DNA of 64,000 nucleotides from NCBI GenBank assembly GCA_024346835.1, contig AP024866.1:1302001-1366000 (forward strand), in the 5' to 3' direction. Source of the stretch: Vibrio comitans (GTDB lineage: Bacteria > Pseudomonadota > Gammaproteobacteria > Enterobacterales > Vibrionaceae). A program made the translations under genes and the position numbers. The notes below the pieces were generated by a model that was given only the letters and a program-made list of their open reading frames with translations, ran no database searches and was not told the DNA's origin. This document shows, piece after piece, positions 34,201 through 44,147 of this stretch (position 1 is its first letter; every line of letters starts with the position of its first letter).

Positions 34201-37200
34201 TTAGTGCGACGTTACCACCTCCGCTTTAGGCTTTTTCACCATCAGCTTGAACATTGCTGGCACAAAGTAGAATGAGATAAGTGTTGTTAATGTTGTGCCT
34301 CCAGCGATTGCGACCGCAAATGGGGGCCAGAAGCCGCCGCCTCCAATAATGAGAGGGGTAAAGCCGCCTACTGTAGTAATGGTGGTTGAGGTGATATGCC
34401 TAGTACAACTCATCACTGCCGTCAGTATCGCGTCTTTGTCACCTGCGCTCGCCTCAGGGCTTGCTTTAAGCTCCGCTAATATGACAATCGCGGCGTTGAT
34501 TGCCAAGCCTACGATCCCTAGCATGGCGATGATAACGGTAAAGCCAAACGGATAGTCAAACAGGAATACCGACAATATTCCAAGACCTGCCGCTAGGCCT
34601 GCAACGGCGAAGATAATTCCACTCAATCTAAATGAGTTAAAGGAAATCACCACCACTAAGATCATCAAGGTAATCACCATCGACAGGTTGGCAACCAAAC
34701 TGTTAACGGATTCGTCGCGCTCTGCTGATTCACCGCCAAACTCCATACGGTACCCAGTGGGTAGTGAATAGCTTTGTAGCGATTTTTGAAAATCATTGAG
34801 CACGGTTTGCGGCAGCACCCCAGATTCTAGATAGCCTTCAATGGTATTCACTCGCTGACCATCTCGTCGCGGGATTGCGCCTCGGCTTGGCGTGAGCTTG
34901 AGCTCAGCAATGGTTGAGATACTGATTCCGGTGGTGTACATCTCCGAGACAACAGGCAGTCGTAAATTACTCAAGTGAGTAATATTCTCTCTATCTGAGT
35001 CACCGACACGCACCCGCACAGGGATCGATTCGCTTGCCTCGATGATGCTGCCGCTTTCTCTACCCACTAAGGTCGCTTGTAATAGATCGGCAAAATCACT
35101 GAGTGCTAGGTTATTGAGCTTGGCAGTGTCTTCGTCCACATCGAGCCATACCTTGGGCGTGCCTGGCTGCAGTGTTTCTCTGGTGTGTGTCACATGCTTG
35201 GTGTTGGCAAGAATTAACCTGATATCTTCACCAATCATTTTCAGTCTATCTAGATTCTCACCGTAAATTCTCAGCTCAATAGGCGCTTTGAATGGAGGAC
35301 CTTGCTCTAGCTTACGCACCAATATCTGAGCGTTGGGTATGCTCTGGCTGAGTTGACGTTGCAACTTTGGAATCGCATCGTTCGCCGATTGGAAAGTATC
35401 CATCTTCACCATAGCTTGACCAAAGTAGGGTGCTTTGCTTTGCGAGGCTTGCAGGTTGTAATAAAAAGAAGGGAAGTTAGCCCCTAGTAGCCAATTGACT
35501 TGCTCGACACCTTCATATTCACGGATGATGGCGTCGACTTTTTTTGTTGCTTCCTCGGTGGCGTAGATGCTGGCTTGAGGAGACAGATACACTTGCACCT
35601 CGAACATATCCCTATCGGATGGCGGGAAGAACTGCTCAGTTAATTGCGACATACTGAGATAGCCACCAATGGGAACGGTAATAACTAAGGCTATAGCGAT
35701 TAACGGTCGGTTGATAGCAAACGCCACTGTTTTTGAAAAGGCGCGAGTTAACGCAGGAAAATGCACACCTGTTTGATACCAGCGATTGGATGATGTGTGG
35801 CTAGGTAATATCTGAGCGGCGAAACCTGCAATGATGGTGTGAGAAATAAGATATGAACCCACTAGAGAGAAGGATACCGTGATCGCGATAGCGCCGACGA
35901 ACTCACCACTTGCCCCCGGCATTAAAAATATAGGAGCGAAGGCTAATACCGTGGTTAGGGTTGAGCCTAACAAAGGCACCCAAAGGTGTTCGATAGCCTT
36001 AAGCGCTGATTCGAGCTTTGCCTTGCCTTGCAACCTGTATGTCTGAATGGTATCCACCATGACCACAGCGTTATCGACCATTATGCCCAGTGCCACAATC
36101 AGCCCGGTTACTGACATTTGGTTGATTGGGATCCCTGTGATTTTCATTAATACCAATGTCAGCATCGAAGTAAGAGGGAGTGCGATTGCGACCATGATCG
36201 CGGCCCTAAAGCCAAGGGTCAGGAGCAGCACGACCAAGATAATGCTAAAGCCGAGTAGTAAACTGCCGCTTAACTCCGAGAGTCGCGATTCTGTGTATCC
36301 TTGCTGATTGAAAAGGATGTTAACCTTAATGTTGCTGGGTAGCTCTGCCTGATACTGCTCAATCAGCGCTTCTGCACGAGGCGTCCATTTGTCCACCCGC
36401 AGGTGAGATTGCATGCGTGCGGCGACAATGACACCGGGCGCTCCATCTATAACGGCAATTTCATCGGCAGGAGTCTTTTGCGTGCGCTCGACCGTTGCAA
36501 TATCTCCAAGACGCACCATATGCCCTTGAACGTCAATAGAGATCGGCACTTGCCTGATGCGTTCGAGAGAGTCGAGGTCGGACGCTATCTCTAGACCAAA
36601 GCGTGAATTACCGTTCACCAATTCGCCTGCAGAGTTTTTGGCATCGGCCCCATCAAGACTATCAGCAATACTGGCACTAGAGCCGCCCATGGCGACCACG
36701 CTGTTGGTATCAAGGCTTACCAGTACTTCTTCTTGTGGCATGCCGTATTCGTCGACGAACTCTGTACCAGAGAGGGAGCGTAAACGTGAAGCCAACTCTT
36801 TTGCATATCGACCTAAAGTCAGTAGGTCGCTTTCTCCTTTACCTTGCCAAGTGAGGGAAGCGATTAGAGTAAACGCATAGGTGTGGTCGCTATCAAGCTC
36901 TGGCGCTAAAGTGCCGTCTGGAAGAAAAGGAGTGACGTCAGAGAGTTTGTCGCGAGCCTTTGACCATATAGCATCGGGCTTGGTGATATCATCATTGAGC
37001 TCAATGGTGATGATAGAAACGCCGGGGCGGGAGGTAGACGAAAGCAGTTTTACTTCACTGAGCTCGCGCAGTTTGTTCTCAACAACTTCCGTCACCAAAG
37101 CTTCAACTCGCTCAGCGCTGGCACCAGGGAAACTAGTGGTTACATTGGCAAAGCGGTTACTGATAATTGGATCTTCAGCTCTTGGCAAGGTATTCAATGC

Positions 37201-37278
37201 TGAAAAACCGCTGACCAATAAAAAAGCTGTCATCAACACTAATAAGCGGGTGTTGGATATGATATTTATAAGTTTCAT
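34201..37278 (-). CDS. RND-family multidrug efflux pump, inner-membrane subunit
   Basis: 1025 residues, the length of the HAE1 class. A first membrane helix at the N-terminus, a large periplasmic loop opening with PRAEDPIISNRFANV, then the membrane bundle with the proton motif GIMVDNAVVMVD (DN in place of the DD of AcrB, common in this subgroup), a second loop and a second bundle. It would export drugs or metabolites together with the adaptor encoded 9 bases upstream; no outer-membrane channel gene is here, so TolC is the likely partner. Divergent TetR gene controls the pair. Confidence 0.92.
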   Translation of the reverse strand: MKLINIISNTRLLVLMTAFLLVSGFSALNTLPRAEDPIISNRFANVTTSFPGASAERVEALVTEVVENKLRELSEVKLLSSTSRPGVSIITIELNDDITKPDAIWSKARDKLSDVTPFLPDGTLAPELDSDHTYAFTLIASLTWQGKGESDLLTLGRYAKELASRLRSLSGTEFVDEYGMPQEEVLVSLDTNSVVAMGGSSASIADSLDGADAKNSAGELVNGNSRFGLEIASDLDSLERIRQVPISIDVQGHMVRLGDIATVERTQKTPADEIAVIDGAPGVIVAARMQSHLRVDKWTPRAEALIEQYQAELPSNIKVNILFNQQGYTESRLSELSGSLLLGFSIILVVLLLTLGFRAAIMVAIALPLTSMLTLVLMKITGIPINQMSVTGLIVALGIMVDNAVVMVDTIQTYRLQGKAKLESALKAIEHLWVPLLGSTLTTVLAFAPIFLMPGASGEFVGAIAITVSFSLVGSYLISHTIIAGFAAQILPSHTSSNRWYQTGVHFPALTRAFSKTVAFAINRPLIAIALVITVPIGGYLSMSQLTEQFFPPSDRDMFEVQVYLSPQASIYATEEATKKVDAIIREYEGVEQVNWLLGANFPSFYYNLQASQSKAPYFGQAMVKMDTFQSANDAIPKLQRQLSQSIPNAQILVRKLEQGPPFKAPIELRIYGENLDRLKMIGEDIRLILANTKHVTHTRETLQPGTPKVWLDVDEDTAKLNNLALSDFADLLQATLVGRESGSIIEASESIPVRVRVGDSDRENITHLSNLRLPVVSEMYTTGISISTIAELKLTPSRGAIPRRDGQRVNTIEGYLESGVLPQTVLNDFQKSLQSYSLPTGYRMEFGGESAERDESVNSLVANLSMVITLMILVVVISFNSFRLSGIIFAVAGLAAGLGILSVFLFDYPFGFTVIIAMLGIVGLAINAAIVILAELKASPEASAGDKDAILTAVMSCTRHITSTTITTVGGFTPLIIGGGGFWPPFAVAIAGGTTLTTLISFYFVPAMFKLMVKKPKAEVVTSH

Positions 37279-37287
37279 ATTCTATCC

Positions 37288-38367
37288 TTAGCCCTGCTTT
37301 GGTGAAACGACTTGGCCGGGTACAACACGGTGCAGTCCATTTTCAACAATTCGCTCACCTTCAGAGATTGCGCCCGCTACGTAAGCTTGCTCATTATCAG
37401 CAAATAGCACCTGAATGCTTCGTCGCTCGATAACATTGTTTTCCGTTAGGACAAATACATTCCATACGCCTCGAATCCCATCAGTTAGCGCAGTATTCGG
37501 GATCCAGAAGCCTGCTTCAGGGATACTTTCTGTGTAAGTAAGATAAGCAAGTTGTCCATCTAGAATTGGTGCGCTGTCAGGCAGTAGGTAACGTAGTCCT
37601 ATGCTGCGAGAGTTGAGATCGACAGTCCCTCCAGGGTTGATAAGCTTGGCGTCGTATTGATTCTTACCTATGCGAATCTTCGGGTCAGATATTTGACTGA
37701 CTTTAGCTAACTGTATGGTTGGGATACCGATAAAGGCTTCCTTGTCATTGTCTGACAGCAGAGTCAGTGTTGGTGAGCCTGCATCGACAACATCACCGAG
37801 AGAAACATGGCGCCTGCTGACTGTACCGGAATAAGGAGCTTTGATAGTTGACTTGGTTTGTTTCAGGCTATTGGCTTGAATAACAGCGTCGAGCCTGACG
37901 GTATTAGCTTGCAGTACTCCTTTTTGGCTGTTGAGGGCGTCAATTTCAGCCTCGGCACTGAAGCCCTTTGATTTGAGCGACTGTTGTCGCTTGAGATTGG
38001 CATCGACTAGTTTTAATTGTGCTCGTATCTCGTTTCGCTGCGCTCTTAGCTGCTTAGCTTCAGTCTCGAGTAACTGTGTATCAAGAGTGATAAGGGGAGT
38101 GCCTTTATCTACCTTGTCTCCCATATCGACCAATATGCTAGATACCTTTCCTGCAAATTCGAACCCAAGACGCGCTTTTTGCCCTGCCTGAACGGTGCCG
38201 ACATACTCACGCTTCACTTGATATTGCTTGCTTTGCTCTAGAGCATAGGTTTGGACAGAGACGGTTTGTTCAACCTGTTCTTGTTGAGCTCTTGAATCAA
38301 AACAGCCGCTTATCGCTACAGATAATGCCAACAGTGAAACGACTTTGATTTTTGATGTGTACAGCAT
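37288..38367 (-). CDS. Efflux periplasmic adaptor (membrane fusion protein), lipoprotein
   Basis: 359 residues from the ATG at 38367, with AGGA 8 bases upstream; an upstream TTG is less likely. Lipobox AISGC at the end of the signal peptide suggests lipid anchoring. Lipoyl halves (GFEFAGKVSSILVDMGDKV and IKAPYSGTVSRRHVSLGDVV) flank a helical hairpin, then beta-barrel regions; a standard HlyD/AcrA-like plan. First gene of the efflux operon, with a 35-bp operator just upstream. Confidence 0.92.
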   Translation of the reverse strand: MLYTSKIKVVSLLALSVAISGCFDSRAQQEQVEQTVSVQTYALEQSKQYQVKREYVGTVQAGQKARLGFEFAGKVSSILVDMGDKVDKGTPLITLDTQLLETEAKQLRAQRNEIRAQLKLVDANLKRQQSLKSKGFSAEAEIDALNSQKGVLQANTVRLDAVIQANSLKQTKSTIKAPYSGTVSRRHVSLGDVVDAGSPTLTLLSDNDKEAFIGIPTIQLAKVSQISDPKIRIGKNQYDAKLINPGGTVDLNSRSIGLRYLLPDSAPILDGQLAYLTYTESIPEAGFWIPNTALTDGIRGVWNVFVLTENNVIERRSIQVLFADNEQAYVAGAISEGERIVENGLHRVVPGQVVSPKQG

Positions 38368-38406
38368 GACTGACGTCCTGGGAGTAATGTTTATGAGTAT
38401 ATTAAA

Positions 38407-38441
38407 ACTCAATCAAACTAGACTGTCCAGTTTGATTGAGT
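38407..38441. promoter_or_regulatory. TetR operator between the efflux operon and its regulator
   Basis: Arms ACTCAATCAAACT and AGTTTGATTGAGT are perfect inverse repeats of 13 bp. The dyad continues inward as TAGAC/GTCCA with a single mismatched pair, centred at 38424. It sits in the 111-bp divergent gap. Confidence 0.88.
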
Positions 38442-38478
38442 TATATTTGTAAAAAATGTTAAGTGCTTGAGAGGGGCC

Positions 38479-39084
38479 ATGATTAGCAGAAGCGAACGTA
38501 AAAGAGAGCAAATTCTTAAAGCAGCAGGAAAATTGTTTGCAGAGCATGGCTATGGGGTAAGCATGGATGCGATATCTAAGGCTGCGAATGTCTCAAAGCA
38601 AACGGTGTATGCGCATTTCAAAACTAAAGATTTGTTGTTTGAAACCTGCATACAATCTAAGTGTGTGAGTAATCGTATTGATGAAAATGCGTTTAATACC
38701 GACGCGCCGTTGAGGGAAGTGTTGCTGGAATTTGGTATTCGTTTTCAAAATATGCTTTTAGATGAAGGGGTGCAACAAACCTACCGCAATGCCATTAGCC
38801 AACTTGAACTGCACCCAGATCTTGCATCGCTTTATCTTGAGTCCGGACCTAAAACCACTAATCGAGTATTGAGTGATTATTTGTCTAGAAAAATCGATTT
38901 AGGCGAGTTGTCTCTTCAAGGAACAGCAGAAGAGGGGGCAATGCAGCTGCTACTATTATTCCATGGTAAAGCTGTGTATTGGGCTAACTTGGGAGAGGAC
39001 AGTGGTGAAACACTTGAAGAGCGCGCCGCTTACATTGAAAGTTGTGTCGATCTGTTCTTAAAGGGAAATGGTCACCGAGTTTAA
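38479..39084 (+). CDS. TetR-family repressor of the RND pump
   Basis: 201 residues from the ATG at 38479 (GAGAGG upstream; a TTG at 38467 is rejected). The N-terminal helix-turn-helix is typical: SMDAISKAANVSKQTVYAHF. The C-terminal ligand and dimer domain is of the AcrR/AefR-like type. It is divergent from the adaptor/pump operon and the shared operator lies between them, so it probably represses both. Confidence 0.9.
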   Translation: MISRSERKREQILKAAGKLFAEHGYGVSMDAISKAANVSKQTVYAHFKTKDLLFETCIQSKCVSNRIDENAFNTDAPLREVLLEFGIRFQNMLLDEGVQQTYRNAISQLELHPDLASLYLESGPKTTNRVLSDYLSRKIDLGELSLQGTAEEGAMQLLLLFHGKAVYWANLGEDSGETLEERAAYIESCVDLFLKGNGHRV

Positions 39085-39179
39085 TTTGTGTGATATCAAC
39101 TGAATAATTCGTATCGAAATATCAAACAGTTATGTAACAATTGAAGTCTCGGTAGATTTTTCGTCGATAAGGATATGTT

Positions 39180-40805
39180 ATGACCCTGCCTTCACTCAGC
39201 CTGCTTGCGACCGCAGTACTCGTCGCAACTCAATTTTCAACTCAAGTGTTGGCAAATCCATTGCCTGAAAACGTTGTGCTCGCAGCTGACCAAGAGTTAG
39301 TGCGTGCCAATGATGCCGAGGTTGCCACCCTAAACCCAATAAAAGCCGAAGGACTGCCAGAGATGCACGTAGTCCGTGACCTTTTTGAGGGTCTGGTTAT
39401 CCAAGATGCTGATGGGAATGTCATTCCAGGAGCGGCTGAGCGTTGGGACAATGTAAATAACCAGGAATTTACTTTCTATCTTCGAAAGGACGCAAAGTGG
39501 TCCAATGGTGACCCTGTCACGGCCAATGATTTTGTCTACAGTCTTCGCAAGGCCGTAGACCCAAATACGGCATCACCAAATGCTTGGTATCTGAAACTAA
39601 CAGAGATGCTCAATGCGGAAGATATTATTGAAGGTAAGAAGTCTCCCGAAAGTCTTGGCGTGAAAGCGCTGAATGAGCACACGCTCAAGATCACTCTTAC
39701 TAAGCCTGTACCGTATTTTTTGGCGATGACTGGCCATACAGTAATGATGCCAATTCACAAAGCGAGTGTGGAGGCAAACCCTAATTCATGGGCGAGGCCG
39801 GGCAACTTGGTATCAAATGGCGCATTTACCTTAGATGAGTGGGTGGTTAATGAAAAAATCACTCTCAAGCGTAACCCTAACTACTGGGATAATCAGGATA
39901 CACGATTAGACAAAGTCACTTATATTCCGTTTGAAAGTCAAATGGCGGCTTACAATCGTTACCGTAGCGGAGAGGTAGATATTACCTCTGATGTGCCAGC
40001 GCAAATGGCGAGTAAACTTGCCGAAGAACTTCCGCAGGCATACCAAGTATCGCCTCTACTGTGTACTTATTACTATGCATTTAATACTGAGCGACAAGCA
40101 CTTAAAGACCCTAAGGTTAGAGAGGCATTGTCCTACAGCATAATGCGTGATGTGGTCACTACAGGCATCACCAATAGTGGGCATATCCCTGCTTACACCT
40201 TCGCTCATAAAGATGTAGCGGGCTTTAGCGCTTCAAAGCCAGATTATGCGAGCCTCACTCAAAAACAGCGTGACGAGAAAGCAAAATCGCTGATGAAAGA
40301 GGCGGGCTTTGATGAGTCAAACCCACTCACCCTTAACCTTTTATACAACACCTCGGAGAGCCACAAGAGTATCGCAGTTGGCATTGCTTCTATGTGGCAT
40401 AAGACATTAGGCGTGAATGTTACCCTAGAGAATCAGGAGTGGAAGTCTTACCTTGATTCTCGTAAGGCTGGAGAGTTTGATGTACTAAGAGCATCGTGGT
40501 GCGGAGACTATAATGAAGCCTCCACCTTTTTAAGCTTGTTCACGTCAGAAAACGACAGAAACTTTGCCTTCTACAAGAACCCTGAATACGATGCGGTGCT
40601 TGATAAAGCACAAACCGAAACAGATGAAGCAAAACGCAGCGCACTATACGACCAAGCTGAATCCATCCTTGCCGCAGATATGCCTATCGCCCCAATCTAT
40701 TACTTCATGCAAGCTCGCTTAGTTCGGCCTAATGTAGGTGGTGTGCCTAAGCACAATGCTGAAGGGCGTATTTATTCTAAAGATCTTTATATTAAAAAGC
40801 TGTGA
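39180..40805 (+). CDS. OppA-like periplasmic oligopeptide-binding protein
   Basis: 541 residues with an N-terminal signal peptide ([20 protein letters not shown]). SBP_bac_5 family: [19 protein letters not shown] and [20 protein letters not shown] are typical, and the C-terminal half holds the second lobe. It should bind oligopeptides (OppA) or murein peptides (MppA). No permease or ATPase genes adjoin it, so it would share a transporter encoded elsewhere. Its stop codon overlaps the next start (GTGA). Confidence 0.92.
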   Translation: MTLPSLSLLATAVLVATQFSTQVLANPLPENVVLAADQELVRANDAEVATLNPIKAEGLPEMHVVRDLFEGLVIQDADGNVIPGAAERWDNVNNQEFTFYLRKDAKWSNGDPVTANDFVYSLRKAVDPNTASPNAWYLKLTEMLNAEDIIEGKKSPESLGVKALNEHTLKITLTKPVPYFLAMTGHTVMMPIHKASVEANPNSWARPGNLVSNGAFTLDEWVVNEKITLKRNPNYWDNQDTRLDKVTYIPFESQMAAYNRYRSGEVDITSDVPAQMASKLAEELPQAYQVSPLLCTYYYAFNTERQALKDPKVREALSYSIMRDVVTTGITNSGHIPAYTFAHKDVAGFSASKPDYASLTQKQRDEKAKSLMKEAGFDESNPLTLNLLYNTSESHKSIAVGIASMWHKTLGVNVTLENQEWKSYLDSRKAGEFDVLRASWCGDYNEASTFLSLFTSENDRNFAFYKNPEYDAVLDKAQTETDEAKRSALYDQAESILAADMPIAPIYYFMQARLVRPNVGGVPKHNAEGRIYSKDLYIKKL

Positions 40806-40963
40806 GTAAGCGCGTCAATAAGCGAGAACTTCCCTCTAAGGTATGCCGCACCTGCGGCCTACCGTTCGTTTGGCGCAAAAAATGGGAGCGCTGTTGGGAT
40901 GAAGTGCTGTATTGCTCAGAGCGGTGTCGCAGGAATAAGAACAAGAATGACAGCTCGGATTGA
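40802..40963 (+). CDS. DUF2256 zinc-ribbon-like small protein
   Basis: 53 residues from a GTG that overlaps the previous stop by four bases, suggesting translational coupling. Hallmarks of DUF2256 are present: [19 protein letters not shown], then CW, and YCSERCRR; the Cys pairs CxxC and CxxxC would bind zinc. The function of the family is unknown, but I know it mainly near cryptochrome/photolyase genes, and a cry-DASH gene lies 1.9 kb downstream. Too short for ordinary ORF cut-offs. Confidence 0.85.
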   Translation: MSKRVNKRELPSKVCRTCGLPFVWRKKWERCWDEVLYCSERCRRNKNKNDSSD

Positions 40964-40979
40964 GGCGTATTGGACATCT

Positions 40980-41082
40980 TGCCATCCTAGGATTTGCCGA
41001 GCAAATATCTAGGAACTTGGTGTGCACAATATTCGATTTTGGCACTTTCTAAGATTCTGGCTAAAAGACTGCCAGAATGACG
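40980..41082. repeat. Palindromic repeat, tandem copy 1
   Basis: Begins GCCATCCTAGG, ends GCCAGAATGACG; same two-hairpin plan with CAAATATCTAGGAAC. First of three consecutive copies with about 120-bp period. Confidence 0.75.
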
Positions 41083-41100
41083 GACGGGTAATAGGTAGAG

Positions 41101-41203
41101 TGTCATCCTAGAATTTGCTCAGCAAATATCTAGGAACTTAGGTCGTACATTGCCAAGCTTTGGCAGTATCTAAGATTCCGGCTAGGAGACTGCCGGAATG
41201 ACG
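41101..41203. repeat. Palindromic repeat, tandem copy 2
   Basis: Begins TGTCATCCTAGAATTTGC, ends TGCCGGAATGACG. Compensating changes (CCGG in place of CTGG/CCAG) keep the right hairpin paired, a sign of selection on the fold or of sequence homogenisation. Confidence 0.75.
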
Positions 41204-41217
41204 GAGGTAGGGTCGTT

Positions 41218-41320
41218 CGTCATCCTAGAATTTGCTTAGCAAATATCTAGGATCTTAGAGCGCACAGTGCCTAGCTTTGGCAATACCTAAGATTCTGGCT
41301 AAAAGACTGCCAGAATGACG
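41218..41320. repeat. Palindromic repeat, tandem copy 3
   Basis: Begins CGTCATCCTAGAATTTGC, ends GCCAGAATGACG, with the CTTAGAGCGCACA linker shared with the copies at 19.7 kb. It precedes the pilin stop by 64 bases. Confidence 0.75.
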
Positions 41321-41383
41321 CTTGAGCAATTGGCGACCAAGTAGTTAAATACTTACCCTGTAAACTTAGACCGCACAAACCCA

Positions 41384-41959
41384 TCAACAATCAGTATCAA
41401 CAACTCTCACTGTGCAGGTGCACCCTTCTGCAGGGCAACTTCTATTGTTTCCTTCACGACCGCCGAACGAGTCGTAGATGACGTAGCAGCCATTGGGGAG
41501 GTCGGCATCAGAATAATTTCTGCTGTTTAGGTCGCTTTCTTGAAATGGATAATCAAAGCCAATAACGGTGTGTCTATTTCCTATCTCGTAGGTAACGTCA
41601 ATACTGGTATCAAGGGTTAGAAAATCAATAACCGTAAGATCATCACCGGACTCTCCGCGGCTCTCTGGACAAAGTGTTCCCCAGTCGATTTCAACTGAGC
41701 CAAAGCCAAAATCGATGATGTAGTCGTCCTGATTATTAGGTATGGTTGGCTCTGCTGTCAGCCCTTCTATATAAGCCTTCGACTGAACTTGCGTTATCGC
41801 AGAATCCAATGCGCTATCGATTCCATCTAATGTTGCTATGCGAGCATCTGACTGTAGGTTGAAAAACCTTGGTGCTGCGACAACCGCAAGAACACCAATA
41901 ACAACAAGTACCACAATCAGTTCGATGAGGGTAAAGCCTTGTCTCATCTTGTGTCTCAT
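41384..41959 (-). CDS. Type IV pilin-like protein (MshA/prepilin type)
   Basis: 191 residues. N-methylation motif MRQGFTLIELIVVLVVIG, with cleavage by prepilin peptidase after the glycine and E at mature position 5. The hydrophobic helix is followed by a globular head; four or more cysteines at the C-terminus (NRSCPAEGCTCTVRVVDTDC) could form disulfides. AAGGA stands 7 bases before the ATG. It is alone, without assembly genes, so it may be a minor or orphan pilin using the MSHA or type II secretion machinery. Confidence 0.88.
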   Translation of the reverse strand: MRHKMRQGFTLIELIVVLVVIGVLAVVAAPRFFNLQSDARIATLDGIDSALDSAITQVQSKAYIEGLTAEPTIPNNQDDYIIDFGFGSVEIDWGTLCPESRGESGDDLTVIDFLTLDTSIDVTYEIGNRHTVIGFDYPFQESDLNSRNYSDADLPNGCYVIYDSFGGREGNNRSCPAEGCTCTVRVVDTDC

Positions 41960-42100
41960 TACATATCCTTATGTCCACCCCCTTAAACCGGTGTTAAAGA
42001 GGGCGCTTATGAATCCATTCTTATATTTCAATATAGGATGACGTACTGAGTAATAGTTCGCAAGCGTTTGTTGGGCTTTAACTTTTAGTCCGGCTCCTCC

Positions 42101-42817
42101 TTACCACGGAATTGTCTCTCCCGCATAATCCTTAAACATTCCAGAACAATTTTCATCTAGTGAATCTATTTGCTCTAGCAGGAACTGCGCGGTTTGCATT
42201 GGGGTCATTAATTGCCCTTCGGGCAAATTCCTCTGAAACGGTTCGGAAAGGGGGGTGTTGGTTGTGCCGGGGTGAAGTGCTAACACTGCAATGGGTTTAT
42301 GACCGCGCTGCCATTCGTTATTCAGATTCTTAAGGGCCATATTGAGAGCGCTTTTTGAAGCGCGATAGCTGTACCATCCACCTAGTCGGTTATCTTCGAT
42401 ACTGCCCACTCTGGCAGACAGAGTCACAAATTTTGCCACTTCAGCGTGATTGCAAGACACAAGCTTGTCTTGAAAGTGTTTGGCGAGAAGTAATGTGGGC
42501 AGGGTATTGCGGCGAAAGTTTTCGATGAAGAAGTCAGCATCGACCTGTTTAATGCTTTTTTCTGGACCATGGTGTTGGCAATGCAGTAATCCAACGCAAT
42601 TGATTATCCAGTCTATCTGAGAAAACTGATGGCTAAGCTCCTCAATTTGGTTCTCGTCAGTCACGTCAAGACGATGCCACGACACTCGCTCGGCCTCAAA
42701 CTCTGGCTTTGCACTCAAATACGTCGCCTCGAATCTGGCAAAAGGGTACGCCTCCATGCACTTTTCTAGGAGGGCAGAACCAATACCACCCCCTGCTCCT
42801 ACAATCATTATCCGCAT
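42101..42817 (-). CDS. Short-chain dehydrogenase/reductase coupled to cryptochrome
   Basis: 238 residues from the ATG at 42817; a GTG three codons earlier is possible. Classical SDR fold: VGAGGGIGSA nucleotide loop, NCVG, catalytic serine in TLSARVGS and YRASK. It overlaps the end of the cryptochrome gene by about ten bases, so the two are translated together. In marine bacteria an SDR of this kind often follows a cryptochrome; its substrate is unknown. Confidence 0.88.
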   Translation of the reverse strand: MRIMIVGAGGGIGSALLEKCMEAYPFARFEATYLSAKPEFEAERVSWHRLDVTDENQIEELSHQFSQIDWIINCVGLLHCQHHGPEKSIKQVDADFFIENFRRNTLPTLLLAKHFQDKLVSCNHAEVAKFVTLSARVGSIEDNRLGGWYSYRASKSALNMALKNLNNEWQRGHKPIAVLALHPGTTNTPLSEPFQRNLPEGQLMTPMQTAQFLLEQIDSLDENCSGMFKDYAGETIPW

Positions 42818-44088
42818 TTTTGCCACTCTTTATCTAGCCAACGATTGATGAATGCTCTAGAGGGGTCGTATATCTGTGTTTGTTTCTCTAGATCAAAGCG
42901 CCTGACAGGTTTTGCGTCAGCACCCACGCCAGCAATGTACTGCCAGTTTCCCCAGTTTGAACCAACGTCATAATCAATGAGGTTGTGCTCAAAGTGTAAA
43001 GCTCCAAGTCTCCAATCCAAACCGAGCTCGTGTATCAGACAGCTAGCGACTAGTTGCCGGCCTCTATTTGACATAAATCCGGTGTATTTCAACTGTCTCA
43101 TGCAGGCATCAACGATATCAAAGCCAGTTTCTCCGTTAATCCACGCGTTTAACGTGTTTGTGTCGTCATCCCATAATTGAGGAGTTTTGCTTATTCCTCC
43201 TGAGTGAAACAGTTTTTCCTGATGCCAAGCGCTATACCAATGGAAAAACTCTCTCCAAAGTAACTCGAATTTTATCCAGTAACTTGATTCGTTAGAGCCG
43301 TGCTCTCGCTCAAACTGAATCACGCTGTGCCAAATTTGCCTGGCCGACAAATTCCCAGAAGCAAGCCAAGGGGAGAATTTAGTGGAGTTCTCCCATCCGT
43401 CTAATCGGTTTCTGACTAGCTTGTAACTGTGTGGTCGTTGGGACGAAAAGTATTCGAAAAGATGATTTTGACCAGCATTCTCACCACCGATAAAGTTGCC
43501 ATAGTTTGTAGGCTCAGGGAGCGAGATTTCTACGTGATTGCATTCCAATGCAATGGGGGCAGGCAATGTTTCAGGCTGGGTAAGAGGCTCGACAATAGTG
43601 AGCTTTTCAACGCGCTTTCTAAATTGGGTGAATGTATTAGGTAAGTTTTCTTTGGTGAATGGGAGCTGACTTTGGTGAAATAAAGAACCCGTGTACGCAT
43701 CACAAATATTGAGTCGTGGAAATATTTGAGTAAGGACTTTGATTGCGTCTTGTTCATACATGCCAGGGTGAAACGCTCGGTATAGCGTTGTTACTTGAAG
43801 CACCTCGATTATCTGACACAGATGAGCGAAGTCTTTCGGTGTATACAGCTTGTGATCATATTGACCGAGAGACTCTGCCAGATTATTTAAGGATTCTTGT
43901 TCAAACTTTATAAGGTGATCAGACTTGGAAAAGTGAGGGCTATTTTCTTCACAATTTGTAAGTTTATAGTAGGGCAAATACACACAAATTAGTTCGTCTA
44001 CTTCATGATTAGCTCTTATGAGTAGATTGTTGTCACCGACTCGGCAATCTTTATCAATCCATATTAACCCGCGTTTTTTATCATTCAT
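42808..44088 (-). CDS. Cryptochrome/photolyase family protein, DASH-like
   Basis: 426 residues from the ATG at 44088 (a GTG five codons earlier is rejected). N-terminal alpha/beta antenna domain and C-terminal FAD-binding helical domain: WIKFELLWREFFHWY, GFDIVDACMRQLKYTGFMSNRGRQ split over the FAD site, and WQYIAGVGADAKPVRRF. Such proteins repair cyclobutane dimers in single-stranded DNA with blue light or act as photoreceptors. First gene of the cry-SDR pair. Confidence 0.9.
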   Translation of the reverse strand: MNDKKRGLIWIDKDCRVGDNNLLIRANHEVDELICVYLPYYKLTNCEENSPHFSKSDHLIKFEQESLNNLAESLGQYDHKLYTPKDFAHLCQIIEVLQVTTLYRAFHPGMYEQDAIKVLTQIFPRLNICDAYTGSLFHQSQLPFTKENLPNTFTQFRKRVEKLTIVEPLTQPETLPAPIALECNHVEISLPEPTNYGNFIGGENAGQNHLFEYFSSQRPHSYKLVRNRLDGWENSTKFSPWLASGNLSARQIWHSVIQFEREHGSNESSYWIKFELLWREFFHWYSAWHQEKLFHSGGISKTPQLWDDDTNTLNAWINGETGFDIVDACMRQLKYTGFMSNRGRQLVASCLIHELGLDWRLGALHFEHNLIDYDVGSNWGNWQYIAGVGADAKPVRRFDLEKQTQIYDPSRAFINRWLDKEWQKCG

Positions 44089-44147
44089 CCTGATTTCACC
44101 CACCGTTCGCTGATGAGTGTTATTACGTAGATGTCGGTTCGAGCGAT

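Noticed and set aside
19725..41320. Possible integron attC (VCR) sites
   Set aside because: The repeats lack the GTTRRRY core and alternate with core genes rather than cassettes; no integrase.
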